From Paenibacillus sp. FSL H7-0331 (GTDB lineage: Bacteria; Bacillota; Bacilli; Paenibacillales; NBRC-103111), in NCBI RefSeq assembly GCF_001956045.1, contig NZ_MRTH01000085.1:1-9734 (forward strand): a stretch of 9,734 nt of DNA, read 5' to 3'. The position numbers and the translations under genes were made by a program. This document shows positions 1 to 7,397 of the stretch, piece by piece. Each line of letters begins with the position of its first letter. Within the stretch, counting starts at the first letter, position 1. The notes beneath the pieces were generated by a model. The model was not told where the DNA came from, did not search any database, and saw only the letters and a program-made list of their open reading frames with translations.

Positions 1-2159
1 GACGAAGGACTTGGCGTTTTAGGAACCGATTCCCCGTGCGCATTCAGCAAAGTGAGATGGACTGCGGCCCAACCTGCCTCTCGATGATCGCCGAGCACTA
101 CGGCAAGCGGTTGAGCATTCATCGGCTCAGAGAACTAGCACAGGTCGGGTTGGAAGGAAGCACGTTATTCAATCTGTGCAAAACCGCCGAATCGATCGGC
201 TTTCAAGCGGAGGCGGTCCGCAGCAGCTTGAAGGGACTCACCGAGCAGACGCTACCCGCCATCGCCCATTGGAAAGGCAATCATTATGTCGTGGTCGTTA
301 AAGTAGACGAACGATATGTGACCGTGGCCGATCCGGCTGTTGGGTTATTGACTTATTCGCATGACGATTTTCTGAAAGGATGGACACTGAACACGGTGTT
401 TCTGAAGCCAGTCGAAGCTTTCTTCACCCAAGAAGAGTCGAAACCTTCATTCAGGCGCTACTGGGCTTTTTTCGCCTCCCACAAGAAGGCGCTATTCCAC
501 CTCCTATGGATGACATTGCTATTACAGGTCATTAACCTGGCGCTCCCACTGTTTACACAGCAGGTGATCGACCGTGTGCTTATTGGTAGAAATTATGATG
601 ACCTGAACGTCATGATGATCATTATGCTAGGGGTCTCGTTGCTTACCCTACTTGTACAATCGATCAGGGAATGGGTCATAGCGGGGACGTTCATTAAAAT
701 TGACATCGACATGATCATGAGTTTTTATCGTCATGTATTTCGCTTACCCATGCGTTATTTCGCCACTCGGAAAGTGGGCGACATCTTAACGCGTGCCGGG
801 GAGAATCAGGTCATCCGGCAGTTTCTTGTAACGAACAGTATGAATGCCGTGCTGAATGTGATGACGATTGTTGTTTACATAGTCATTATGTTTACCTATA
901 GCGTTACGTTGGCTTGGATTGCCCTGGCGTTCATTCCCTGCTTTATTGCTCTTACGCTGATCGTGACTCCCCTTATGAAGCGCAACAGCAGGAAGCAATT
1001 CCAAGCCGATGTCGACTTGCAGAATGTATTAGTAGAAGCTATTGGCTCCATGCGTACCGTGAAAGCTCTCGCGGCCGAGGACGAGGTAAGGAAGAAGGTG
1101 GAGGGAAGGTTCCGTCAATCTACTTTTGTACAAATGAAGGGTTGGAAAATCGACATCTTCTCCGGTTCTGTCGCCACTGTGCTGCAAACCTTAAGCGGTA
1201 TAACCGTGCTTTATGCAGGGGCTGTATTTATTATCGGGGACAAGCTGACCGTCGGGGAGCTGATGGCTTTTAGTGCGGTGTTTGCAATCGTTACCGATGC
1301 GGCGCTAGGTTTAATCGGAATGTGGGACGAGTTTCAAAGCGTACGGATTGCCTTGGAGCGGCTTGACGATGTATTCGAGACGGAGGTGGAGGAAGCCGAT
1401 CTGAACCGGCTGACAGCGCTGCCGAAGCTTACGGGGGCGATTACTTTTGAACGCGTATCGTTTCGCTATGCTTCCGACGGGAAGAATATACTGCAGAACA
1501 TTACCTTCGACATGGCGCCAGGTCAAACGACTGCAATTGTTGGTCGAAGTGGGTCAGGGAAATCGACCTTGGCGAATTTACTGCTTAAGCTATATGCGCC
1601 AAGCAGCGGGGTGGTTCGCATCGATGGGCATGACCTGCAGCGGGTGCAGGCTGATACGCTCCGTAAGCAAATCGGAGTGGTACAGCAGGAAGCTGGACTT
1701 TTTAGCGGAACGATTCATGAGAATATTGCTTATCAAATCCCTGATGCTTCGATGGATGAGGTGATGGCGGCCGCCATGCTCGCGGGGGCGCACGAATTCA
1801 TTATGACATTTCCGAATGGCTATGATACACAGGTTGGGGAGCGGGGGGCAAGTCTATCCGGCGGGCAGCGCCAGCGTATTGTCATTGCGCGGGCACTGAT
1901 CGGCAATCCGCGTATTCTAATCTTCGACGAAGCGACGAGTGCGCTCGACAATGAATCCGAGAAGACGATTCAGCGGAATATGAGCACGATACTCAAAGAT
2001 CGTACGACCCTCATCATCGCGCATCGACTGAGCACGATTCGGCATGCGGACCGCATTCTCGTACTGGATCAAGGCGTTATTGCAGAGTCAGGTACTCATG
2101 AGCAGCTAATGATGGATAAAGGTCTTTATCACATGCTGGTAAGTCAGCCGTTAGAATAA
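1..2159 (+). CDS. C39 peptidase-containing ABC transporter (peptide/bacteriocin exporter), 5' end outside window
   Basis: This is a PCAT-type exporter. The N-terminal cysteine protease removes double-glycine leaders while the membrane and ATPase parts pump the peptide out. Numbering from the GTG at base 36, the C39 domain (about 1-130) has Gln4-x4-Asp9-Cys10, His83 and Asp99, the expected oxyanion Gln and catalytic triad. The membrane domain (about 150-440) has roughly six hydrophobic segments. The nucleotide-binding domain has Walker A GRSGSGKST (503-511), a Q-loop near 551, LSGGQ (607-611), Walker B ILIFDE (627-632), SALD (635-638) and switch His663. All motifs look intact. The frame stays open to base 3, and the extra codons (ending RNRFPV) read like the usual lead-in to the Cys motif. 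GTG36 has no ribosome site, so the start is probably left of the window. No U-tailed terminator follows the stop. The substrate is not shown; the double-glycine precursor at 9184 is one candidate. Confidence 0.93.
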   Translation, partial: RRTWRFRNRFPVRIQQSEMDCGPTCLSMIAEHYGKRLSIHRLRELAQVGLEGSTLFNLCKTAESIGFQAEAVRSSLKGLTEQTLPAIAHWKGNHYVVVVKVDERYVTVADPAVGLLTYSHDDFLKGWTLNTVFLKPVEAFFTQEESKPSFRRYWAFFASHKKALFHLLWMTLLLQVINLALPLFTQQVIDRVLIGRNYDDLNVMMIIMLGVSLLTLLVQSIREWVIAGTFIKIDIDMIMSFYRHVFRLPMRYFATRKVGDILTRAGENQVIRQFLVTNSMNAVLNVMTIVVYIVIMFTYSVTLAWIALAFIPCFIALTLIVTPLMKRNSRKQFQADVDLQNVLVEAIGSMRTVKALAAEDEVRKKVEGRFRQSTFVQMKGWKIDIFSGSVATVLQTLSGITVLYAGAVFIIGDKLTVGELMAFSAVFAIVTDAALGLIGMWDEFQSVRIALERLDDVFETEVEEADLNRLTALPKLTGAITFERVSFRYASDGKNILQNITFDMAPGQTTAIVGRSGSGKSTLANLLLKLYAPSSGVVRIDGHDLQRVQADTLRKQIGVVQQEAGLFSGTIHENIAYQIPDASMDEVMAAAMLAGAHEFIMTFPNGYDTQVGERGASLSGGQRQRIVIARALIGNPRILIFDEATSALDNESEKTIQRNMSTILKDRTTLIIAHRLSTIRHADRILVLDQGVIAESGTHEQLMMDKGLYHMLVSQPLE

Positions 2160-2475
2160 TTATAGAAAAAATCACATGGAATTCGCGGTCATACTCATGA
2201 ATGTGCTGAAGCCGCAGACTGAACGAGCAGATTTCATTATTTTGGGTGAAGCTGAATCGATATCCAAGGTGACCCGTTTAATGTTCATATGGGTTTTCCA
2301 AAATGATGTTAGCAAAAGATTCTGAATGGGTAGCTCATCACGCTGAACAACTACAGTTCTTACACGCAGATGTGGTTATTGGAATCGCTTATACTCTATG
2401 TCCTGATCCAAATCGTCGTGATCGGCTTTGTAGCTCCGGCGCAAAAACGTGAGTTCTTATTCTATTCATAATATT
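2160..2475. other. Intergenic stretch with decayed-looking short frames
   Basis: About 315 bases lie between the exporter stop and the ribosome site of the next gene. There is no U-tailed hairpin and no convincing promoter. Short + strand frames overlap in different registers: 49 codons from ATG 2176, 49 codons from ATG 2303, and a hydrophobic stretch at 2334-2468. None of these has a ribosome binding site. The overlapping remnants suggest the decayed end of an older gene rather than designed regulatory DNA. This is inference. Confidence 0.4.
2334..2471 (+). pseudogene. Possible remnant of a membrane-protein C-terminus
   Basis: Directly after a TAG at 2331-2333, an open stretch of 45 codons ends in TAA at 2469-2471. 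Its translation begins LITLNNYSSYTQ, continues into a hydrophobic helix (about 20 residues of Leu, Ile, Val, with LILYVLIQIVVIGFVAP), and ends with a charged tail, QKREFLFYS. This looks like the last transmembrane helix of a membrane protein. Upstream the same frame is broken by stops (2310 and 2331). The only in-frame ATG (2370) would give a 33-residue single-helix peptide without a ribosome site. I do not recognise the family. It could instead be chance, or a small membrane peptide. Confidence 0.3.
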
Positions 2476-2481
2476 AGGAGG
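2476..2481 (+). promoter_or_regulatory. Strong ribosome binding site AGGAGG for the SLH protein gene
   Basis: A perfect AGGAGG lies seven bases before the ATG at 2489. This fixes that start in preference to the in-frame ATG at 2498. Confidence 0.85.
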
Positions 2482-2488
2482 ATACAAG

Positions 2489-5400
2489 ATGTTAATAATG
2501 CCTACAAAAGGATTGTATTGGTTAATGGTTGTCGTTTTGTTAATGGGTGCTATTTCGGTTAATTTCTCAACCACAGCTTATGCAGCCGTATATCCAGAAA
2601 CTATTCATGAAGTCCCTGCAGCTGGGGGATTTAAATCGCCGATAATTGGGGGAGAATTCGATCAGCCCGAACACGTAGCAGTTGATCTTAGCGGAAACGT
2701 GTATGTGACAGATGGTTGGAACGGCCAAGTACAGAAGTTTGATTCCAACGGTAATTACCTCTTACAATGGGGGAAAGATGGCAGCGGTAATGGGGAATTT
2801 AAGGGCCCTGATGGAATAGCAGTTGATGCTAGCGGAAATGTGTATGTGGGGGACTACGGCCGTATACAGAAGTTTGATTCCAGCGGTAATTACCTCTTAC
2901 AATGGGGGGGAAATGGCAGCGGTAATGGACAATTCGCTTTCCCTGATGGAATAGCAGTTGATGCTAGCGGAAATGTGTATGTGGTGGACTCATTCAACGA
3001 CCGTATACAGAAGTTTGATTCCAGCGGTAATTACCTCTTACAATGGGGGGAAAAAGGCAGCGGTAATGGACACTTCGATTTCGCTCAAGGAATAGCAATA
3101 GACATTAGTGGATACGTGTATGTGGCTGATGGTAACAACAACCGTATACAAAAGTTTGATTCCAGCGGTACGTACGTCACGAAATGGGGGGGAAATGGCA
3201 GCGGTAATGGACAATTCGATTTCCCTCAAGGAATAGCAGTAGACAATAGCGGAAACGTGTATGTGACAGATGCTCGGAACTACCGTATACAGAAGTTTGA
3301 TTCCAGCGGTACGTATGTTACGCAATGGGGAAGTGAAGGCGTGGGTAATGGACAATTCGATCGTCCTATAGCAACAGCAGTTGACAATAGCGGAAACGTG
3401 TATGTGGTGGACTCCCTCAACAACCGTATACAGAAGTTTGATTCCAACGGTACTTACGTCACGAAATGGGGGCAATTTGGAGTATCCACCCCTAAACGAA
3501 GTTCTACTGCAACAGATAGCAACGGAAACGTGTATGTGATGGATCATATCAACGGCCGTATACAGAAGTTTGATTCCAGCGGTAATTACCTCTTACATTG
3601 GGGGAAAAATGGCAGCGGTAATGGAGAATTCTTTTCCCCTCAAGGAATAGCAGTTGATGCTAGCGGAAATGTGTATGTGGCGGACACATTCAACAACCGT
3701 ATACAGAAGTTTGATTCCAGCGGTACGTACGTTACGCAATGGGGGAAATCTGGCAGTGGTCATGGAAAATTAAATTTTCCTGGAGGAATAGCAGTAGACA
3801 CTAGAGGGAACGTGTATGTGGCGGATAGCGCCAACCATCGTATACAGAAGTTTGATTCCAACGGTCTTTACGTCACGCAATGGGGAAGTAAAGGCAGTGG
3901 TGATGGAGAATTCGATACTCCTAATGGAATAGCAGTCGATACTAATGGAAACGTGTATGTGACGGATAGTAACAACAACCGTATACAGAAGATTGATTGC
4001 AAAGGTTTGATTACGCAATGGGGAAGTAAAGGCAGCGGTGATGGAGAATTCGATACTCCTAATGGAATAGCAGTTGATACTAGCGGAAACGTGTATGTGA
4101 CGGAGACTTCTAACAACCGTATACAGATGTTTAATTCCAGCGGTACTTACGTTACGCGATTGTGGGGCAGTAATTTCAATGGTTTCAATTTTCCTGTCGG
4201 AGTTACGTTTGACAATAGTGGGAAACTATATGTATTGGATATGAATGGTGGCATTAGAAAATTTAGCCTAAATAATAACGCTCGTATAACTAAATTAACG
4301 TTCACGGGGGGAACGCTCAGCCCGTCGTTTACACCTGATACAACTTCTTACACGGCATCTGTCGCTACTAGCGTATATGCAGTGACGATCACACCGGTGC
4401 TAGAAGATCCGATGGCGACAGTGGATGTATCGGGTGCATCCGGTACGGTTACTAGAGTCGTATACAACAATGTAGCTTCGTTCAGCGTACCTTTGAATGT
4501 GGGAGAGAATCCGATTGCGGTTACCGCCAAGGCAATGGATGGAGTGACTAAGAAAATCTACACGATCAATGTGACAAGGACCGCAGCGATCAGCAGCAAT
4601 GCGGATTTGAACAGCTTGGCGCTGTCGAGCGGGAGCTTAAATCCGATGTTTGTGTCAGGCACGATCAGCTACACGGCAAGCGTGGGGAACAGCGTGAGCG
4701 GAATCACGGTAACGCCGACGGTAGCAGATAGCAGCACGACCGTGAAGGTGAATGGTGTGGCAGTGACGAGTGGGAGTACGTCAGGAGCGATCAGCCTGAA
4801 CGTAGGCGGCAACACGATTACTGTGGAGACAACGGCACAGGACAGAACAACGAAGAAGACATACACCGTAACCGTGACAAGGACGGCAGCGAACAGCAGC
4901 AATGCGGATTTGAACAGCTTGGCGCTGTCGAGCGGGAGCTTAAATCCAGCGTTTGCGTCAGGCACGACCAGCTACACAGCAAGCGTGGGAAACAGCGTGA
5001 GCAGCATCACGGTAACGCCGACGGTATCTGATACCCTATTTGGCACTGTGACCGCGAACGTATATAACAGCAGCGGCGCGCTGGTGAGTGGTCCGATCAC
5101 GTTGACGAGCGATACGGCGTCCTCATTGCTTCCGCTGGGCGTAGGCAGTAACGTGGTCAAGATTGCAGTGACGGCAGAAGACGGTTTGACAACCCGAATA
5201 TATAGCCTAACCATTCGAAGAGCCACAGCACTGACGGCTGATTCCGCAACGCCGATATGGGTAACGTCGAGCACACCAGTAACGATCACCGTTCCCTTAG
5301 GCGTAACGAACGCAAAGGTGGCCGTCACACCGGTAACGGTAGGATCTAACAAGGAAGCGATGCTTCCGTTAATCGAAGTACAAGCGGCTACTTCATTAGG

Positions 5401-6790
5401 TATTGTGAGCATTGTGATCCCAGATGGAACGAAGATTACAGGTCCTGCTAATTGGGACGGAACGATCAAACTGCCTGAAGTACTGAGCACTAGCAGCGTG
5501 TCGATCAATAATGCTATCGTGCACGCTGTCATTGAAGTAGGCTCCTCGGATGTATCGTTAACATTTGACCGTGCGGTACGTTTGTTGATCCCGAATCAAG
5601 GGGACAAATCGGCCGGTTATGTACGAAATGGCGTGCTTACGCCGATCACAGGCACGATTTCAGCAGACACCCAGGCTGCAGCAGATCGAGAAATTGCAGC
5701 TGGTGGGGATGCAAGAATTACAGTTGGCAGTGACCTTGTCATTTGGACCAAGCACTTCACCAAATTTGTAGCCTATACACCGGTTACACCGACTAGGAGT
5801 GGTGGAAGCGGCAGTGGCGGTGGCAGTGGTCCTTCCAATAATTTTACGATCGCGGCTTTCGCCGATGCTGAGTTCACTCTCAACAACGTCAAGTTTTCAA
5901 TTCCAGAAGGGGCTACGGACAAGACGATCCGAGTAACTGTAGATAAAGTGGCCGACATCTCAAGTCTACCTAAAGATGCCGCCCTCCAATTACTTGGAGA
6001 CGTCTACGAAGTTAAGAAAAACAGTGAGGGCAATTTCATTAAGCCTGTTACGATCGTACTGCCTTTCGACGTATCGAAGGTAGACTTCAACAAGAATGAG
6101 GTAGCAGTCTACTGGCTGAACGAACAAACGAGCAAATGGGTGGTACTGGATAACACGAAGGTGGATCAAGCAAGCGGCACCGTATCTGGTACTGTCATGC
6201 ATTTCGGGAAGTTCGCCGTGTTCACTTCGGAACGAATTCAGACGCCTTCACCGTCCGCGAGTGAATTGAACTTGACCGACATCAAAGGTCACTGGGCAGA
6301 AGCTAGTATTAGGGAATTGATCAGAATGGGGGCAATCAACGGTTATCCAGATCAGACCTTTAAACCGAATAACCATATTACCAGAGCCGAATTCGTCTCC
6401 ATCCTGGTGAAGGCATTTAAGTTGACAGCGACGATTAGCAAGACTTTTACCGATTCTACGGATAATTGGGCTAAGGACTCCATCGGTACGGCAGCAACTT
6501 TAGGAATTGTTTCCGGATTTGAAGACAATACCTTCCGTTCGAGCGATCTGATCACTCGTGAACAAATGGTTGCGATTGTAGTCCGTGCAGTAAAGCTGAG
6601 TGCATCGAGCAAATCTGTCAGCTTTAAGGACAATTCAGCGATTTCCAGTTGGGCAATCGAAGATGTAGCAGCAGCGACCGACAAAGGGCTAATTGACGGT
6701 TATGAAGATGGTACATTTAGGGCAAAAGCCAATACCACTCGTGCGGAAGCTACTGCGGTCATTCTTAAAGCAATGGCTCTTAAGAAATAA
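2489..6790 (+). CDS. Exported SLH-anchored surface protein with 12 NHL repeats and cadherin-like domains
   Basis: This is a predicted secreted protein held on the cell wall by SLH domains. Residues 1-32 form a signal peptide: Lys7, a hydrophobic core from about 9 to 24, and AYA before the probable cut. Residues about 45-595 carry 12 NHL-type repeats (GNVYV...D...NRIQKFDS), a beta-propeller fold used for binding proteins or sugars. Three similar cadherin-like beta-sandwich domains follow (about 598-700, 702-800, 803-910; SLALSSGSLNP, SYTASV). Next come a beta-rich region (913-1100), a Gly/Ser linker (1103-1117), a ZU5-like beta domain common in Paenibacillus wall proteins (about 1119-1245), and three SLH domains (1262-1311, 1320-1370, 1379-1433). 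SLH domains typically bind pyruvylated wall polysaccharide. No hydrolase or protease domain is visible, so a scaffold, adhesin or binding role is inferred. The gene is a single transcription unit ending in a clear terminator. The ligand is unknown. Confidence 0.93.
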   Translation: MLIMPTKGLYWLMVVVLLMGAISVNFSTTAYAAVYPETIHEVPAAGGFKSPIIGGEFDQPEHVAVDLSGNVYVTDGWNGQVQKFDSNGNYLLQWGKDGSGNGEFKGPDGIAVDASGNVYVGDYGRIQKFDSSGNYLLQWGGNGSGNGQFAFPDGIAVDASGNVYVVDSFNDRIQKFDSSGNYLLQWGEKGSGNGHFDFAQGIAIDISGYVYVADGNNNRIQKFDSSGTYVTKWGGNGSGNGQFDFPQGIAVDNSGNVYVTDARNYRIQKFDSSGTYVTQWGSEGVGNGQFDRPIATAVDNSGNVYVVDSLNNRIQKFDSNGTYVTKWGQFGVSTPKRSSTATDSNGNVYVMDHINGRIQKFDSSGNYLLHWGKNGSGNGEFFSPQGIAVDASGNVYVADTFNNRIQKFDSSGTYVTQWGKSGSGHGKLNFPGGIAVDTRGNVYVADSANHRIQKFDSNGLYVTQWGSKGSGDGEFDTPNGIAVDTNGNVYVTDSNNNRIQKIDCKGLITQWGSKGSGDGEFDTPNGIAVDTSGNVYVTETSNNRIQMFNSSGTYVTRLWGSNFNGFNFPVGVTFDNSGKLYVLDMNGGIRKFSLNNNARITKLTFTGGTLSPSFTPDTTSYTASVATSVYAVTITPVLEDPMATVDVSGASGTVTRVVYNNVASFSVPLNVGENPIAVTAKAMDGVTKKIYTINVTRTAAISSNADLNSLALSSGSLNPMFVSGTISYTASVGNSVSGITVTPTVADSSTTVKVNGVAVTSGSTSGAISLNVGGNTITVETTAQDRTTKKTYTVTVTRTAANSSNADLNSLALSSGSLNPAFASGTTSYTASVGNSVSSITVTPTVSDTLFGTVTANVYNSSGALVSGPITLTSDTASSLLPLGVGSNVVKIAVTAEDGLTTRIYSLTIRRATALTADSATPIWVTSSTPVTITVPLGVTNAKVAVTPVTVGSNKEAMLPLIEVQAATSLGIVSIVIPDGTKITGPANWDGTIKLPEVLSTSSVSINNAIVHAVIEVGSSDVSLTFDRAVRLLIPNQGDKSAGYVRNGVLTPITGTISADTQAAADREIAAGGDARITVGSDLVIWTKHFTKFVAYTPVTPTRSGGSGSGGGSGPSNNFTIAAFADAEFTLNNVKFSIPEGATDKTIRVTVDKVADISSLPKDAALQLLGDVYEVKKNSEGNFIKPVTIVLPFDVSKVDFNKNEVAVYWLNEQTSKWVVLDNTKVDQASGTVSGTVMHFGKFAVFTSERIQTPSPSASELNLTDIKGHWAEASIRELIRMGAINGYPDQTFKPNNHITRAEFVSILVKAFKLTATISKTFTDSTDNWAKDSIGTAATLGIVSGFEDNTFRSSDLITREQMVAIVVRAVKLSASSKSVSFKDNSAISSWAIEDVAAATDKGLIDGYEDGTFRAKANTTRAEATAVILKAMALKK
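2655..4275 (+). repeat. Twelve tandem NHL-coding repeats, 141-base period
   Basis: The Gly codon of the GNVYV motif occurs at 2693, 2834, 2969, 3110, 3251, 3392, 3524, 3665, 3806, 3947, 4085 and 4220. Spacing is exactly 141 bases (47 residues) in seven of eleven steps. The others are 135, 132, 138 and 135, all multiples of three. Many units share long identical runs such as CCGTATACAGAAGTTTGATT. The last unit is the most diverged. Two sets of six would make two six-bladed propellers. Confidence 0.9.
3875..4104 (+). repeat. Recently duplicated or homogenised pair of NHL units
   Basis: Bases 3875-3966 and 4013-4104 are 92-base copies differing at four positions, 138 bases apart. This is far closer than the protein fold requires and points to recent duplication or gene conversion between neighbouring units. 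Confidence 0.85.
4571..5026 (+). repeat. Near-identical DNA copies at the start of cadherin-like domains 2 and 3
   Basis: Bases 4571-4723 match 4874-5026 at a 303-base offset (101 residues) with only scattered differences. The shared block encodes NADLNSLALSSGSLNP and the following SYTASVGNSVS. Downstream of the block the two domains diverge strongly. The first cadherin-like domain (from about 4280) is related only at protein level. Confidence 0.85.
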
Positions 6791-6819
6791 AATCATAGAA
6801 TAGAATTAATTTTTTGAAG

Positions 6820-6853
6820 TCAGGGCATCCCATTTGGGGTACCCTGATTTTTT
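6820..6853 (+). terminator. Intrinsic terminator of the SLH protein gene
   Basis: A 12-base stem (6820-6831 with 6836-6847; TCAGGG/CCCTGA outer part, one mismatch and one G-T pair) with loop ATTT is followed by six T (6848-6853). It starts 30 bases after the stop codon. Confidence 0.88.
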
Positions 6854-6905
6854 GTTTTCAAGAAAACGTGCTGAAAACTGACACAAGTGATTTTGCCTTA
6901 GAGAC

Positions 6906-6923
6906 GATACGATTAACCGTATC
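6906..6923. promoter_or_regulatory. Interrupted 18-base dyad, possible operator
   Basis: GATACG (6906-6911) and CGTATC (6918-6923) flank ATTAAC, whose central TTAA is also symmetric, so 16 of 18 positions are palindromic. It lies between the terminator of the SLH gene and the regulator. The shape suits a dimeric DNA-binding protein, but no partner is identified. Confidence 0.3.
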
Positions 6924-6955
6924 ATAAGTAGGGTGAAATTTTTGACATTACCACT

Positions 6956-6982
6956 CACTGTGGGCGGAAAGTTGCCCCAGTG
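6956..6982 (+). other. GC-rich bulged hairpin in the leader region
   Basis: CACTG-T-GGGC (6956-6965) pairs with GCCC-CAGTG (6974-6982), giving nine base pairs with one bulged T and loop GGAAAGTT. No T-run follows, so it is not a terminator. It does not match any riboswitch I recognise. Confidence 0.3.
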
Positions 6983-7040
6983 GACGCTAAGCGATAAGAA
7001 TATCGAAAAGAAGTACTCGCTTTCACAATAGAATAAAATG

Positions 7041-7046
7041 TATAAT
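7041..7046 (+). promoter_or_regulatory. Candidate -10 hexamer TATAAT upstream of the regulator
   Basis: A perfect TATAAT sits in an AT-rich patch, but no good -35 is found 16-18 bases before it (TCGCTT at 7017-7022 is poor). If used, it would give a leader of about 350 bases before the regulator start at 7398. Confidence 0.3.
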
Positions 7047-7144
7047 TTAATTATAGAGGGTAGTGGTGCTGAACCTTACCGGAAGAAGCATATTGTTAAG
7101 AGGAACTCCGATCTCGATAAGGACAGAGACTTAGGTCGCGCGGT

Positions 7145-7246
7145 ATGAAGAAAACAATGGCACTTTTGCACATAAAGAAGAGAAGCGGGCAGAAGATCGT
7201 AATGTTGAATTGCTATGATTATCGGACGGTAGTTCTGCAGGAATGA
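7145..7246 (+). pseudogene. PanB-like N-terminal fragment
   Basis: A 33-codon frame from ATG 7145 to TGA 7244 translates to MKKTMALLHIKKRSG then QKIVMLNCYDYRTVVLQE. This resembles the start of ketopantoate hydroxymethyltransferase (PanB), whose N-terminus usually reads about K-x-x-x-x-IVMLTAYDYPxAKLxE. The full enzyme is roughly 260-280 residues, and the following GDSLG-type motif is not readable in any single frame, though the DNA at about 7256-7282 is loosely similar. No ribosome site precedes the ATG. Best read as a decayed fragment; chance similarity over some 25 residues remains possible. Confidence 0.4.
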
Positions 7247-7397
7247 TCATTCGACGAAGCTGATTGTAGGAGCGATGGCTGCGGTTTGCAAAATGATCCT
7301 GACCGTTTTACTTTTAGAAGACTAAAGAACCAACTTTGCTTCAACGCACTCGTCCAGCATTTTTTAGGATGATGTAATTCGAAGGTAGGTATATCCT

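Larger units (their letters stand above)
6854..7397. other. Long region between the SLH gene and the regulator, no intact gene
   Basis: About 540 bases carry no convincing complete gene. They hold an interrupted dyad (6906-6923), a GC-rich hairpin (6956-6982), a -10-like TATAAT (7041-7046), a 32-codon frame from GTG 6933 to TAG 7029 (reads VKFLTLPLTVGGKLPQW), and a PanB-like fragment at 7145-7246. The mix of broken frames suggests an old insertion or deletion site in front of the regulator. Confidence 0.5.

Noticed and set aside
914..1273. 119-codon + strand frame inside the exporter
   Set aside because: It overlaps the intact transporter domain in another register, with no ribosome site and low-complexity Arg/Gly-rich translation.
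2176..2325. 49-codon frame as a second precursor peptide
   Set aside because: No ribosome site and no double-glycine leader pattern.
2655..4275. Regular repeats considered as a CRISPR array
   Set aside because: The period is 141 bases with coding-frame spacing throughout, and the units encode NHL motifs; there are no spacer-like unique segments.
3038..5532. Long minus-strand open frames (3038-3547, 3770-4018, 3868-4116, 4669-4965, 4972-5532)
   Set aside because: They mirror the repeat units of the SLH protein gene, have no ribosome sites and no recognisable domains. Their own repetitiveness is inherited from the + strand.
6942..6947. Consensus-like -35 TTGACA
   Set aside because: No -10-like sequence is found 15-19 bases downstream; it falls just before a GC-rich hairpin.
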